A stretch of DNA of 64,000 nt. Origin: an uncultured Roseobacter sp. (GTDB lineage: Bacteria; Pseudomonadota; Alphaproteobacteria; Rhodobacterales; Rhodobacteraceae). The translations under genes and the position numbers were made by a program. Location of the stretch: assembly GCA_947488305.1 (NCBI GenBank), contig CANKZM010000006.1:124001-188000 (forward strand), given 5' to 3'. The notes below the pieces were generated by a model. That model ran no database searches. It saw only the letters and a program-made list of their open reading frames with translations, and was not told the DNA's origin. Shown piece after piece: positions 34,836 to 44,004 of this stretch; positions within the stretch are counted from its first letter, which is position 1, and every line of letters starts with the position of its first letter.

Positions 34836-35165
34836 ATGGCATCTGGTGTAAAACCGCGCGTCAAAGTACCCAAAAAGGCTGCTGCTGGCGACACGATCAC
34901 AATCAAGACGCTGATCAGCCACAAAATGGAATCCGGCCAGCGCAAAGATAAAGAGGGCAACGTCATTCCGCGCTCGATCATCAATCGCTTTACCTGCGAC
35001 TTTAACGGCGAAAACGTCATCGATGTGCAGCTTGAGCCAGCAATCTCGACCAATCCGTACTTCGAGTTCGAAGCACTGGTGCCCGAAGCTGGCGAGTTCA
35101 AGTTCACCTGGTATGACGATGACGGGTCCGTCTACGACACAACCAAAAAAATTGAGATCGGCTAA
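34836..35165 (+). CDS. soxZ: SoxYZ partner protein SoxZ
   Basis: A 109-residue beta-rich protein without its own signal peptide, exported with SoxY. Typical segments are RVKVPKKAAAGDTITIKTLI, FTCDFNGENVIDVQLEPAIS and FTWYDDDGSVYDTTKKI. The ribosome-binding site GGAGG precedes ATG 34836. Length and position between soxY and soxA are canonical. Confidence 0.96.
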   Translation: MASGVKPRVKVPKKAAAGDTITIKTLISHKMESGQRKDKEGNVIPRSIINRFTCDFNGENVIDVQLEPAISTNPYFEFEALVPEAGEFKFTWYDDDGSVYDTTKKIEIG

Positions 35166-35190
35166 GCCGGCCAGTCTTGGGAGGGACACA

Positions 35191-36036
35191 ATGAAGAAAT
35201 TGACCGGCGCCATTCTGGCGACAGTGTTCACGACGACGCTCGCATCTGCCGAACCGGTGGACGACACGTTGATCCTGAACGAAGAGACGCCGATTGTGAC
35301 GCGTACCGCTGCGCCTGCACATCTGTCCGACGCTTTGGATGAAGTTCTGTCGGGTTGGCTCTTTCGGGGGACAGAGACACGGGCAATGCAATCGGATGAC
35401 TTCGACAACCCGGGGATGATCTTTGTCGAGCAGGCGATGGAAGCTTGGGAAACCGCTGATGGTACCGCCGGGAAATCATGTTCGTCTTGCCACAACGAGA
35501 TCGAAAGCATGGCTGGCGTGAAACCGACGTACCCCAAATGGGATGAGAACGCCGGTAGTGTTCAGACGCTGCAAATGCAAATGAACGAGTGCAGGACAGA
35601 ACGTATGGGCGCTGAAGCATGGGGCTATGACAAGGGGCCCGCCATCAACATGGAAGCCGCGCTTTCGTCTGTCTCGCGCGGTATGCCGGTAAATGTTGCG
35701 ATCGATGGCCCTGCGCAGTCGGCATGGGAGCAGGGCAAGGAGCTGTACTATACCCGCACGGGTCAGCTAGAGCTCTCCTGTGCAAATTGCCATGAAGATA
35801 ACTACGGTAACATGATCCGCGCCGATCATCTGAGCCAAGGCCAGATCAATGGGTTTCCGGTCTACCGTTTGAAAAACACCAAATTGAACGGCGCTCATTC
35901 CCGTTTCAAAGGCTGCATTCGGGATACGCGTGCGGAAACATATGCACCCGGCAGCGACGAATTCATCGCGCTCGAACTATACGTTGCATCGCGCGGCAAT
36001 GGCCTGAGCGTCGAAGGCCCGTCAATTCGAAACTAA
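35191..36036 (+). CDS. soxA: Dihaem cytochrome c SoxA (L-cysteine S-thiosulfotransferase subunit)
   Basis: A 281-residue catalytic partner of SoxX. Signal peptide MKKLTGAILATVFTTTLASA; haem motifs CSSCH (97-101) and CANCH (197-201); C134 is placed as an axial ligand of the first haem and C242 in FKGCIRDTRAE is the active-site ligand that is persulfidated in characterised SoxA. The presence of both haem motifs makes it the dihaem type. Start 35191 follows GGGAGG. The gene ends just before a strong intrinsic terminator. Confidence 0.96.
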   Translation: MKKLTGAILATVFTTTLASAEPVDDTLILNEETPIVTRTAAPAHLSDALDEVLSGWLFRGTETRAMQSDDFDNPGMIFVEQAMEAWETADGTAGKSCSSCHNEIESMAGVKPTYPKWDENAGSVQTLQMQMNECRTERMGAEAWGYDKGPAINMEAALSSVSRGMPVNVAIDGPAQSAWEQGKELYYTRTGQLELSCANCHEDNYGNMIRADHLSQGQINGFPVYRLKNTKLNGAHSRFKGCIRDTRAETYAPGSDEFIALELYVASRGNGLSVEGPSIRN

Positions 36037-36045
36037 AACTATGAG

Positions 36046-36076
36046 CGGCCCCGCCGACTTGTCGGCGGGGCCGTTT
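36046..36076 (+). terminator. Intrinsic terminator after soxA
   Basis: Arms CGGCCCCGCCGAC and GTCGGCGGGGCCG form a perfect 13-bp stem with a TT loop, followed by TTT. It ends the soxXYZA transcript, so soxB probably has its own promoter in the 52 bp that follow. Confidence 0.85.
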
Positions 36077-36087
36077 CGCATCATACT

Positions 36088-36114
36088 TATTCATAAATGC
36101 GCATACGTACGCAT
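36088..36114. promoter_or_regulatory. Possible regulatory dyads upstream of soxB
   Basis: TATTCATA (36088-36095) resembles one half of the SoxR candidate sites, and ATGCG-N8-CGCAT (36097-36114) is an inverted repeat of similar spacing, 15 bp before the soxB ATG. They lie between the soxA terminator and soxB, where a soxB promoter is needed. Function unproven. Confidence 0.3.
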
Positions 36115-36128
36115 GAACTGGAGCACTT

Positions 36129-37832
36129 ATGATTTCTCGCCGGGATTTCCTGCAAACGAGCATGGCCGCAGCTGCCCTTTATGGCGCCTCTGGATACGGG
36201 AATTGGGCCAAGGTCGCGGCACAGCAGGCGTTGACGCAGGATCAGCTCCTGGAGTTTGACACCTTTGGCAACGTTTCCCTGATCCATGTCACGGACATCC
36301 ACGCGCAGCTCAAACCGATCTATTTCCGCGAGCCTTCGGTGAACATCGGCGTTGGTACCAATAAGGGGGCAGTGCCGCACCTTACCGGTGCCGCCTTTCG
36401 CAAGCTCTATGGCATTGATGATGGCAGCCCCTCAGCCTACGCGCTGACGTATGATGATTTCAGCGCGCTGGCTCAAGCCTACGGCAGAGTTGGTGGGATG
36501 GACCGGGTTGCAACGATCATTAATGCCATTCGCGCAGCCCGCCCGGACGCGTTGTTGCTGGATGGGGGCGACACCTGGCATGGCAGCTACACCTGCCATC
36601 ACACTCAGGGCCAGGACATGGTCAACGTCATGAATGCCCTGAAACCTGACGCGATGACATTCCACTGGGAGTTTACGCTGGGGTCGGACCGGGTCGCCGA
36701 GATCGTCGAAGGTCTGCCCTTTGCAGCTCTGGGTCAGAATATTTTCGATGCCGAGTGGGATGAGCCGGCAGAGCTGTTCCCACCCTACAAGTTTTTCGAA
36801 CGGGGCGGGGTAAAGGTCGCGGTGATTGGGCAGGCATTTCCTTATATGCCCATCGCTAACCCCGGTTGGATGTTTCCGGAATACTCATTCGGTATTCGGG
36901 ATGAGCGCATGCAGGAGATGGTCGATGAAGTGCGTGCGGAAGGGGCTGAACTGGTCGTATGTCTGAGCCACAATGGTTTTGACGTCGACAAGCAGATGGC
37001 GGGCAGGGTGACAGGCATTGATGTCATCTTGTCGGGACATACCCACGATGCATTACCTGAGCCAGTGCTAGTTGGTGAGACGATTATCGTTGCTTCCGGG
37101 TCGAACGGAAAATTTGTCAGCCGGGTTGATCTGGATGTGCGTGATGGCCGCATGATGGGGTTCCGCCACAAACTGATCCCGGTGTTCTCGGACGTCATCG
37201 CGCCGGACGCAGAGGTTAGCGCGGTCATTGACGAACAACGCGCACCCTATCTCGATAAGCTCACGGAAGTCATCGGGCGAACCGGCGAAGAACAAACACT
37301 CTACCGGCGAGGAAACTTCAATGGCACTTGGGATGATCTGATCTGCGACGCGCTGATCTCCGAAAGAGAGGCGGATATTGCTCTGTCACCAGGTGTACGT
37401 TGGGGACCGTCGATCTTGCCGGATCAGGATATCACGCGCGAAGATATCTGGAACGTGACCTCGATGAGCTACGGTCAAGCATACCGTACTGAAATGACAG
37501 GCGAATTCCTGCAAATCGTGTTGGAAGATGTCGCGGATAACCTTTTCAATCCTGATCCCTATTACCAGCAGGGTGGGGACATGGTTCGTGTCGGTGGTCT
37601 GGGGTACCGCATTGATGTGACCAAGCCGCAAGGTGACCGGATCACCGAGATGACGCTGCTGAAGACAGGGGAGGCGATCGAGCCTGCAAAAACCTATCAG
37701 GTAGCGGGCTGGGCGTCGGTCAATGAAGGGACCGAGGGCCCCCAGATCTGGGAGGTTGTCGAGGCGCATATCGCCAAACAAGGCACCATCTCCCTTGATC
37801 CCAATAGCAGTGTGAAAGTTGTCGGCGCGTAG
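36129..37832 (+). CDS. soxB: Thiosulfohydrolase SoxB
   Basis: A 567-residue dimanganese hydrolase that releases sulfate from S-thiosulfonated SoxY in the periplasm. Tat leader MISRRDFLQTSMAAAALYG; metal motifs HVTDIHAQLKPIY, DGGDTWHGSYTCHHTQGQD, VCLSHNGFDVD and SGHTHDA match the 5'-nucleotidase-like family; YGQAYRTEMTGE lies in the C-terminal domain. It has an ordinary ribosome-binding site (GGAG) and begins a soxBCDEF unit after the terminator. Confidence 0.96.
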   Translation: MISRRDFLQTSMAAAALYGASGYGNWAKVAAQQALTQDQLLEFDTFGNVSLIHVTDIHAQLKPIYFREPSVNIGVGTNKGAVPHLTGAAFRKLYGIDDGSPSAYALTYDDFSALAQAYGRVGGMDRVATIINAIRAARPDALLLDGGDTWHGSYTCHHTQGQDMVNVMNALKPDAMTFHWEFTLGSDRVAEIVEGLPFAALGQNIFDAEWDEPAELFPPYKFFERGGVKVAVIGQAFPYMPIANPGWMFPEYSFGIRDERMQEMVDEVRAEGAELVVCLSHNGFDVDKQMAGRVTGIDVILSGHTHDALPEPVLVGETIIVASGSNGKFVSRVDLDVRDGRMMGFRHKLIPVFSDVIAPDAEVSAVIDEQRAPYLDKLTEVIGRTGEEQTLYRRGNFNGTWDDLICDALISEREADIALSPGVRWGPSILPDQDITREDIWNVTSMSYGQAYRTEMTGEFLQIVLEDVADNLFNPDPYYQQGGDMVRVGGLGYRIDVTKPQGDRITEMTLLKTGEAIEPAKTYQVAGWASVNEGTEGPQIWEVVEAHIAKQGTISLDPNSSVKVVGA

Positions 37833-37857
37833 GCTGACGGTGAGAGGAGGCAATCGA

Positions 37858-39141
37858 ATGTCAGAAAATGATTTGGGAAATGGTCCCTCTCGTCGCGCGT
37901 TTCTGCGTGGTGCCGCCGCGGCAGGCGCAGGGGCGTTGACGGCTGCGGGTGCGAGGGCCACGACGCCTGATCCCTTGATCACCGAAATTCAACCTTGGGC
38001 GCAATCCTTTGGAGACGGCGTGGATGCGACGCCTTATGGCATGCCAATTGAGCATGAAGGCGATGTCATCCGGCGCAATGTCGAATGGCTGACGGCGGAT
38101 ACCGTCAGCTCGATCAACTTCACACCGATCCATGCGCTTGATGGGACAATAACCCCTCAGGGGTGCGCATTTGAGAGACACCACTCCGGTGCGATTGATT
38201 TGAGAAAGGAGGATTACCGCCTGATGATTAACGGGCTGGTCGACACGCCGCTGATCTTCACTTACGCGGATCTTGAGCGCTTCCCCCGCGAAAACCACGT
38301 GTATTTTTGTGAATGTGCCGCGAACACCGGCATGGAATGGGCCGGCGCGCAACTTAACGGGGCGCAGTTCACGCACGGCATGATCCACAACATGGAATAC
38401 ACCGGTGTTCCCCTCCGCACGCTTCTGGAGGAAGCCGGGCTGGATACGGCCGGTGATCTTGCGGACAAATGGGTTTTTGTCGAAGGGGCGGATGCCTCCT
38501 CGAATGGCCGTTCGATTCCGATGGAAAAGGCGCTCGACGATGTGCTTGTAGCGTTCAAGGCAAACGGCGAAGCGTTGCGCAAGGAACATGGCTATCCTGT
38601 GCGCCTTGTTGTGCCGGGGTGGGAAGGGAACATGTGGGTCAAATGGCTTCGTCGGGTCGAGGTCATGGATGGCCCTGTCGAGAGCCGTGAAGAGACCAGC
38701 AAGTACACAGACACACTGGCAGACGGCACCAGCCGGAAATGGACCTGGGCAATGGATGCCAAGTCCGTTGTTACCAGCCCAAGCCCGCAATCGCCCATCG
38801 TACATGGCAAAGGGCCTTTGGTTGTTTCGGGCCTTGCATGGTCAGGTCGTGGTGCGATCACCCGGGTGGATGTGTCAAAGGATGGGGGCATGACATGGGA
38901 AACTGCCCGTCTTGCCAAACCGGGAGAAAAAATGGCGCTCACGCGCTTTTATCTCGATATGGATTGGGACGGATCCGAAATGTTGCTGCAGTCCCGCGCC
39001 ATGGATGACACCGGGTATGTGCAGCCAACCAAGGCACAGCTGCGCGAGGTTCGCGGCCTCAACTCAATCTATCACAACAACTGCATTCAGACATGGTTGG
39101 TACGGTCAAACGGCGAGGCGGAAAATGTCGAAGTTTCTTAA
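37858..39141 (+). CDS. soxC: Sulfane dehydrogenase molybdenum subunit SoxC
   Basis: A 427-residue protein of the sulfite-oxidase fold that oxidises SoxY-bound sulfane sulfur with SoxD. Tat leader SRRAFLRGAAAAGAGALTAAG; molybdopterin region HSGAIDLRKEDYRLMINGLV and VYFCECAANTGMEWAG, the cysteine being the expected Mo ligand; dimerisation domain includes GLAWSGRGAITRVDVSKDGG. ATG 37858 follows GAGAGGAGG. Its last 17 bp overlap soxD. Confidence 0.95.
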   Translation: MSENDLGNGPSRRAFLRGAAAAGAGALTAAGARATTPDPLITEIQPWAQSFGDGVDATPYGMPIEHEGDVIRRNVEWLTADTVSSINFTPIHALDGTITPQGCAFERHHSGAIDLRKEDYRLMINGLVDTPLIFTYADLERFPRENHVYFCECAANTGMEWAGAQLNGAQFTHGMIHNMEYTGVPLRTLLEEAGLDTAGDLADKWVFVEGADASSNGRSIPMEKALDDVLVAFKANGEALRKEHGYPVRLVVPGWEGNMWVKWLRRVEVMDGPVESREETSKYTDTLADGTSRKWTWAMDAKSVVTSPSPQSPIVHGKGPLVVSGLAWSGRGAITRVDVSKDGGMTWETARLAKPGEKMALTRFYLDMDWDGSEMLLQSRAMDDTGYVQPTKAQLREVRGLNSIYHNNCIQTWLVRSNGEAENVEVS

Positions 39142-40150
39142 GATCACAGCAGTTGTCGCCATAGTCGGTTTAAATCCGGGCCCAGCCTTTGCAGAGAAAT
39201 TTGGGTTAGGTCGCCCTCCCTTGCCCGAAGAAATAGCGGCCTGGGATGGTGACATTCGGCCCGATGGTACCGGTTTGCCGGTTGGTTCCGGTGACGCGAT
39301 CGATGGTGAGGAGATTTTTGCGGAGCAATGCGCGGCTTGCCACGGCGATTTCGCCGAAGGCATCGATAATTGGCCGAAACTCGCAGGCGGGGCAGACACC
39401 TTGGATCATGATGATCCGCTCAAGACGGTTGGATCATACTGGCCCTACCTGAGCACGGCTTACGACTACATCAAGCGTTCGATGCCCTATGGCAATGCGG
39501 GCACGCTCTCGGACGACGAAGTTTACGCGATCCTCGCCTATATCCTGTATTCCAACGATTTGGTCGAGGACGACTTCGTCCTGTCCAATGAAACCTTCTT
39601 TGATGTCGAAATGCCTAATGCGGACGGCTTTATTATTGATGATCGCGCCGTCACTGAATATCCGGAATGGACCGGCGAACCCTGCATGGAAAACTGCAAG
39701 GAGGGCGAGGTAAAAGTTACCATGCGGGCCATGGTTCTGGATGTCACGCCGGAAGAAGAAGCTGCTGAATCAGCCGCCACGGAAGAGGTCGCAGAGACCG
39801 AAACCGCCGACGAGCTACCCGCCCTTGACCCGGAGCAGGTCAAAGCGGGCGAGAAGGTTTTCAAGAAATGCAAAGCCTGCCACCAGCTTGGGGAAGGCGC
39901 CAAAAACCGTTCCGGCCCGATCCTCACGGGTATTGTCGGACGAGAGGCGGGTACGGTAGAAGGGTTCAAGTACTCGAAAGCGTTGGAAGCCATGGCGGGC
40001 GATGGCCTTGTTTGGGATGACGCCTCTCTTCGCGGTTTTCTGAAGAAACCGAAAGCCTTCATGAAAGGCACAAAGATGAGCTTTGCCGGCCTGAAGAAAG
40101 ACAGCGATCTGGATGCGATCATGGCCTATCTTGCGAGCTTTTCTGAATGA
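39125..40150 (+). CDS. soxD: Dihaem cytochrome c SoxD, sulfane dehydrogenase subunit
   Basis: A 341-residue electron-accepting partner of SoxC. Signal peptide MSKFLKITAVVAIVGLNPGPAFA; haem motifs CAACH (about 69-73) and CKACH (about 249-253). The second domain ends KGTKMSFAGLKKDSDLDAIMAYL, providing the methionine ligand. An acidic linker rich in Glu/Ala (EEEAAESAATEEVAETETAD) joins the domains. It starts within soxC (17-bp overlap) and overlaps soxE by 4 bp. Confidence 0.95.
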   Translation: MSKFLKITAVVAIVGLNPGPAFAEKFGLGRPPLPEEIAAWDGDIRPDGTGLPVGSGDAIDGEEIFAEQCAACHGDFAEGIDNWPKLAGGADTLDHDDPLKTVGSYWPYLSTAYDYIKRSMPYGNAGTLSDDEVYAILAYILYSNDLVEDDFVLSNETFFDVEMPNADGFIIDDRAVTEYPEWTGEPCMENCKEGEVKVTMRAMVLDVTPEEEAAESAATEEVAETETADELPALDPEQVKAGEKVFKKCKACHQLGEGAKNRSGPILTGIVGREAGTVEGFKYSKALEAMAGDGLVWDDASLRGFLKKPKAFMKGTKMSFAGLKKDSDLDAIMAYLASFSE

Positions 40151-40857
40151 CCAAGCGCTGGCTGCAAAGTCTCCCCTCGGTGTTGGCTGCAGTTTTTGCA
40201 GCAGGGGTGACTTGGGCAGAGCAGATTGGAGACGCTGAGGCAGGCGCAGAAGTCTTTACCAAATGCATCGGGTGTCATCAGGTCGGTGATGGCGCCACCG
40301 ATAAAATCGGACCGCATCTGAACGGTGTTTTTGGGCGCGCTGCCGGTGCAAATGACGGTTACCGGTATTCGCCGTCAATGAAACGAGCGGGCGATGATGG
40401 TCTGGTTTGGACTGCTGAAACACTCGGCGCTTACATCGAAAACCCACGTGCGCTTGTGTCCAAGACGCGCATGAGTTTTAGGGGTATCAAAGATCCGGTG
40501 GATCGTGCCAATGTGCTTGCCTACCTGCGCATCTTTTCTGACAACCCATCCGATCTGCCCGAAGCAGAACCAACGGCACTGGCGACAGATCATGATATTG
40601 ATCCGGCGATTCTGGCATTGGAGGGTGACCCTGAATACGGGGAATACCTCGCCAGCGAATGCCTGACCTGCCATAAATCGGATGGGACGTCGGACGGTAT
40701 TCCCTCGATTACACTTTGGCCGACGGAGGATTTCGTTGTTGCCATGCACGCCTACAAACGGAAGCTCAGACCGCATCCAGTCATGCAAATGATGGCCGGG
40801 CGGCTGAATGACGAAGAGATCGCTGCCCTTGCGGCGTATTTTCAGGGACTCGATTGA
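40147..40857 (+). CDS. soxE: Dihaem cytochrome c SoxE
   Basis: A 236-residue periplasmic cytochrome with signal peptide (SVLAAVFAAGVTWA) and haem motifs CIGCH (40-44) and CLTCH (172-176). The first domain resembles the SoxD C-terminal domain (DGYRYSPSMKRAGDDGLVWT ... KTRMSFRGIKD); the second resembles the cytochrome subunit of flavocytochrome c sulfide dehydrogenase. It pairs with the SoxF flavoprotein encoded 27 bp downstream. ATGA overlap with soxD. Confidence 0.92.
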   Translation: MTKRWLQSLPSVLAAVFAAGVTWAEQIGDAEAGAEVFTKCIGCHQVGDGATDKIGPHLNGVFGRAAGANDGYRYSPSMKRAGDDGLVWTAETLGAYIENPRALVSKTRMSFRGIKDPVDRANVLAYLRIFSDNPSDLPEAEPTALATDHDIDPAILALEGDPEYGEYLASECLTCHKSDGTSDGIPSITLWPTEDFVVAMHAYKRKLRPHPVMQMMAGRLNDEEIAALAAYFQGLD

Positions 40858-40884
40858 AGGTCCACACTCTGGGAGGAGAGAACG

Positions 40885-42150
40885 ATGAAATTGAACAGAC
40901 GCCTATTTATTGGAACAAGCGCGGTCGCTGCGGCTTCGCTGGCGGCGCCAACAGTTTTGGCCGACGGTCACGGAAAGCCACGGGTTGTGGTCGTTGGGGG
41001 CGGTGCGGGCGGTGCGACCGCTGCGCGTTATATCGCAAAGGACAGCAAGAATGCGATTGACGTTACTCTGATTGAGCCGACGCGGATGTATTACACATGC
41101 TTCTTTTCAAACCTGTACATCGGCGGCGTAAAAGAGATTGACGACCTGGGCCATTCCTACGGCAAGTTGGCGGCTGCAGGCGTAAATGTCGTCCACGATT
41201 GGGCCATCGCGGTTGATCGGGACGCAAAAACCGTGACGCTTGCGGGCGGCAGCACGGTTCCTTACGACAAGCTGATCCTCAGCCCCGGCATTGATTTTGT
41301 TGAGGGTGCGGTTGAAGGATGGGACCTGTCGTCGCAAAACGCGATGCCCCATGCCTACAAGGGCGGGTCGCAAACCGAATTGCTGAAGGCAAAAATTGCT
41401 GCGATGCCCGAAGGTGGCACATTTGCCATGGTCGCGCCGCCAAATCCGTTCAGATGCCCACCGGGACCATACGAACGGGTGTCGATGGTTGCGCATTACC
41501 TCAAGGCAAATAACCCAACGGCGAAGATCATTGTGGCGGACCCCAAGCCGAAATTCTCCAAGATGGCGTTGTTCCAGGAAGGATGGGCCGATCATTACGA
41601 TGGCATGATCGACTGGATCGGCGAGGATTTTGGGGGCGGCGAGGTATCAGTTGATCCCGCTGCCATGACGGTCACGATCGACGGGGAGGTAACGGAAGTC
41701 GACGCTTGTAATGTGATCCCGGCGATGAAGGCGGGCCGTATCGCAGAACTTGCAGGCGTGACCGAAGGCAACTGGGCGCCCGTGAACGCGGCGGATATGT
41801 CGACCAAAGCGGATGCGGACGTCTATGTCTTGGGGGATGCGTCGCAGCAGGGCGATATGCCAAAATCCGGCTTTTCCGCGAATTCGCAAGCGAAAGTCTG
41901 CGCCAACGCGGTACGAGGGGCATTGACCGGATCCAAGGTATTCCCAGCCAAATTCTCCAACACCTGCTGGTCGCTGATCGATGCGAACGACGGTGTGAAA
42001 GTCGGTGCGACCTACGAGGCAACCGAAGAGAAAATCGCCAAGGTAGATGGGTTTATTTCCTCAACAGGTGAAAGTGCAGAATTGCGCAAAGCGACCTACG
42101 AGGAATCTGAGGGTTGGTACACCGGGATCACGGCTGACATGTTTGGCTAA
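40885..42150 (+). CDS. soxF: FAD flavoprotein SoxF (FccB-like sulfide dehydrogenase)
   Basis: A 421-residue secreted flavoprotein. Leader MKLNRRLFIGTSAVAAASLAAP; FAD dinucleotide motif VVVVGGGAGGATAARYIAKD; redox cysteines in YYTCFFSNLYIGG and SNTCWSLIDANDG, placed as in FccB; second FAD segment VYVLGDASQQGDMPKSGF. It works with SoxE in sulfide oxidation and in reactivating the Sox enzymes. Preceded by GGGAGGAGAG. A strong hairpin follows the stop. Confidence 0.94.
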   Translation: MKLNRRLFIGTSAVAAASLAAPTVLADGHGKPRVVVVGGGAGGATAARYIAKDSKNAIDVTLIEPTRMYYTCFFSNLYIGGVKEIDDLGHSYGKLAAAGVNVVHDWAIAVDRDAKTVTLAGGSTVPYDKLILSPGIDFVEGAVEGWDLSSQNAMPHAYKGGSQTELLKAKIAAMPEGGTFAMVAPPNPFRCPPGPYERVSMVAHYLKANNPTAKIIVADPKPKFSKMALFQEGWADHYDGMIDWIGEDFGGGEVSVDPAAMTVTIDGEVTEVDACNVIPAMKAGRIAELAGVTEGNWAPVNAADMSTKADADVYVLGDASQQGDMPKSGFSANSQAKVCANAVRGALTGSKVFPAKFSNTCWSLIDANDGVKVGATYEATEEKIAKVDGFISSTGESAELRKATYEESEGWYTGITADMFG

Positions 42151-42177
42151 GCCGACGAAGACCTTACGAGAAACCGC

Positions 42178-42200
42178 CGGGCCCAATGGCATTGGGCCCG
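42178..42200 (+). terminator. Perfect hairpin between soxF and the DUF302 gene
   Basis: CGGGCCCAAT and ATTGGGCCCG form a 10-bp perfect stem with a GGC loop. There is no T-tract (CAAAACG follows), so it may be an mRNA-stabilising or partial termination structure rather than a full intrinsic terminator. Confidence 0.5.
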
Positions 42201-42228
42201 CAAAACGCCAGAACAGGAGTATGTTACG

Positions 42229-42669
42229 ATGCTGAAATCATGTCTGTCGGCAGGTCTGCTCATTGCAGCGGCAATAAACTCCGCGCATGCAGCGGACACA
42301 TCCACAACCTATCTCTATGATGGAACCTTTGAGGATGCCGCGTTTGGAGTAGAAAGCGCCATCGTTGGTAAGGGACTTGTGATCGATTACGTCAGCCATG
42401 TCGGCGAAATGCTCAACCGCACAGGCGCAGACGTAGGTAGTGACGTCGAACTCTTCAAAGAGGCGGACATCTTCGTTTTTTGTTCTGCTGTCGTATCCCG
42501 GAAGGTTATGGAAGCCGACCCGATGAACATTGCGCATTGTCCTTACGGGATTTTTGTCGCTGAGCGTGGTGACGAGGTTATGGTCGGGTACCGAAATTAT
42601 CCGGACGGACCAATGCAGGAAGTCCAATCACTTCTGGATGAGATCGTGACAGAGGCCATCGGCAACTAA
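42229..42669 (+). CDS. Secreted DUF302-domain protein at the end of the sox operon
   Basis: A 146-residue protein with signal peptide MLKSCLSAGLLIAAAINSAHA. The rest matches the DUF302 fold: YDGTFEDAAFGVESAIVGKG, then HVGEMLNRTGADVG, FKEADIFVFCSAVVSRKVME, AHCPYGIFVAERGDEVMVGY. Two cysteines (FCSA, HCPYG) are visible. It has an AGGAG site eight bases upstream. It follows soxF in the same direction, so a periplasmic role with the Sox system is likely, but no biochemical function is known to me. Confidence 0.82.
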   Translation: MLKSCLSAGLLIAAAINSAHAADTSTTYLYDGTFEDAAFGVESAIVGKGLVIDYVSHVGEMLNRTGADVGSDVELFKEADIFVFCSAVVSRKVMEADPMNIAHCPYGIFVAERGDEVMVGYRNYPDGPMQEVQSLLDEIVTEAIGN

Positions 42670-42868
42670 GAGTGCGATCCAAGTCTTTCGAGGACGGGCC
42701 AATCACACGGCGCGATGTGGGCGGTAGACCCTTCGCCGAAATTGAACGTCAACTTGGTGCCCGAAAAGGGATTAGGTGATCGAAGGGCCTGTGTGGAATA
42801 ACTCGATATTTCCAGCCTTCTGATCCCTGTTCGTGCGGGCGATCATTCGCGGGAAGATCAGTCTCCTA

Positions 42869-43936
42869 TCAGACAGGCGCATCGCTGGTATCACGCGCAA
42901 GGTTTGACGTTAAAACATGCGTCATACCCGCGCCTACCCACATTGAAAGCAAAGCGACCCAGGCGGTGAGTGCAAAGATCGATCCACCCGACATCCCGGC
43001 ACCGACTGCGCATCCTCCGGCCAGCATACTGCCAAAGCCCATTAATACACCGCCAACCAGATAACGTTCCATCGGCATGTCAGGCCCAAACCTCTGGATC
43101 TTTGCTTCCTTTGTCATAAGCGCCATTGCCATTGCTCCCAGAAAAACACCTGGGACAAGTCCAGATCCGAATCCCAATGGGAGTGAGCGTTCATTAACGA
43201 GGCCCATCATGGTGTCTGCGGATGGGCCCGTGAAGGTTATGGAGGATACCGGAATGACTTCGAAGGAGGCTTGTGACACCGCATAGGTGCCGCCCCATCC
43301 CAACCCGATCGTGATGCCGACGACTATTGCGGCCCCAACGCGCGATCCTTGCGTGCCGCTCTTGAAAGCGAAACCGACCGACAGAATGAGAGCAGCAAGG
43401 GCGGAGAAAGCAACAAAAGCTGGGGACAAATCGACGTAGGCTAACATGTTCCGCGTGTTCCCCCCGGGTATCGTCCACAGTCCGCTCAGACCCTCCCTGA
43501 GCGGTGCCAAGCCCCCTCTCAATGAAGCTTGAGCAGCAATTGTGAGCACCAGACCTGTAATTAGGGCTCGAAGATTTCCTGTTGCGGACAGGACCAGCAA
43601 CCGGCTGGCACACCCGCGGGCGAGTATCATGCCGACGCCGAATAGCATGCCACCAATAATTGCACCTGAAAGGCTGCCGGTCGTTGCGATCTGTCGCGAT
43701 TGAGAGGCATCCAGATAGCCAAGGCTGATCAGTGACTGAACGCTCAGTACCGCCGAGCAGAAAGCGACAAGCCAAACCGAAAGGCTCTGACCCCATGACC
43801 CCGAAACAAATTCAATTGATGCGGATCTAAGGCAAAAGCGCGAATGTTGCGCGGCTGCGCCAAAGGCTAATCCCACCAAGAGTGCGATCGAGAACAGGAT
43901 GGCGTCTTCGCCAAAACTATCGATCAACTGTTCCAT
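42869..43936 (-). CDS. YeeE/YedE-family transporter, second copy beside sox
   Basis: A 355-residue inner-membrane protein with the duplicated YeeE/YedE design and about ten hydrophobic segments. Conserved cysteines are in HSRFCLRSASIEF, LARGCASRLLVLSATGNLRAL and AGGCAVGAGMSGGSIF, consistent with thiosulfate or sulfur-group transport. It is distinct in sequence from SoxT at 30501 and encoded on the opposite side of the cluster. Its own upstream gap carries an FNR-like box. It could be called soxT2-like, but I do not assign a symbol. Confidence 0.82.
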   Translation of the reverse strand: MEQLIDSFGEDAILFSIALLVGLAFGAAAQHSRFCLRSASIEFVSGSWGQSLSVWLVAFCSAVLSVQSLISLGYLDASQSRQIATTGSLSGAIIGGMLFGVGMILARGCASRLLVLSATGNLRALITGLVLTIAAQASLRGGLAPLREGLSGLWTIPGGNTRNMLAYVDLSPAFVAFSALAALILSVGFAFKSGTQGSRVGAAIVVGITIGLGWGGTYAVSQASFEVIPVSSITFTGPSADTMMGLVNERSLPLGFGSGLVPGVFLGAMAMALMTKEAKIQRFGPDMPMERYLVGGVLMGFGSMLAGGCAVGAGMSGGSIFALTAWVALLSMWVGAGMTHVLTSNLARDTSDAPV

Positions 43937-43990
43937 CAGATGGGCTTGCCTCCACTAGGAAATCCATAGCTGGTTTGCTGGTTTCGTGCC

Positions 43991-44004
43991 TTGATCCACG
44001 TCAA
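43991..44004. promoter_or_regulatory. FNR/FnrL-like box upstream of the YeeE/YedE gene
   Basis: TTGATCCACGTCAA matches the TTGAT-N4-ATCAA consensus at nine of ten defined positions. It lies about 55 bp before the start codon of the leftward transporter, a position usual for activation or repression. No other gene starts in this gap. Confidence 0.45.

Noticed and set aside
34467-35537. Minus-strand open frame of 356 codons
   Set aside because: Lies opposite soxY, soxZ and soxA, which have unambiguous family motifs; no recognisable protein features.
37861-38805. Minus-strand open frame of 314 codons
   Set aside because: Opposite soxC; composition is typical of an antisense frame.
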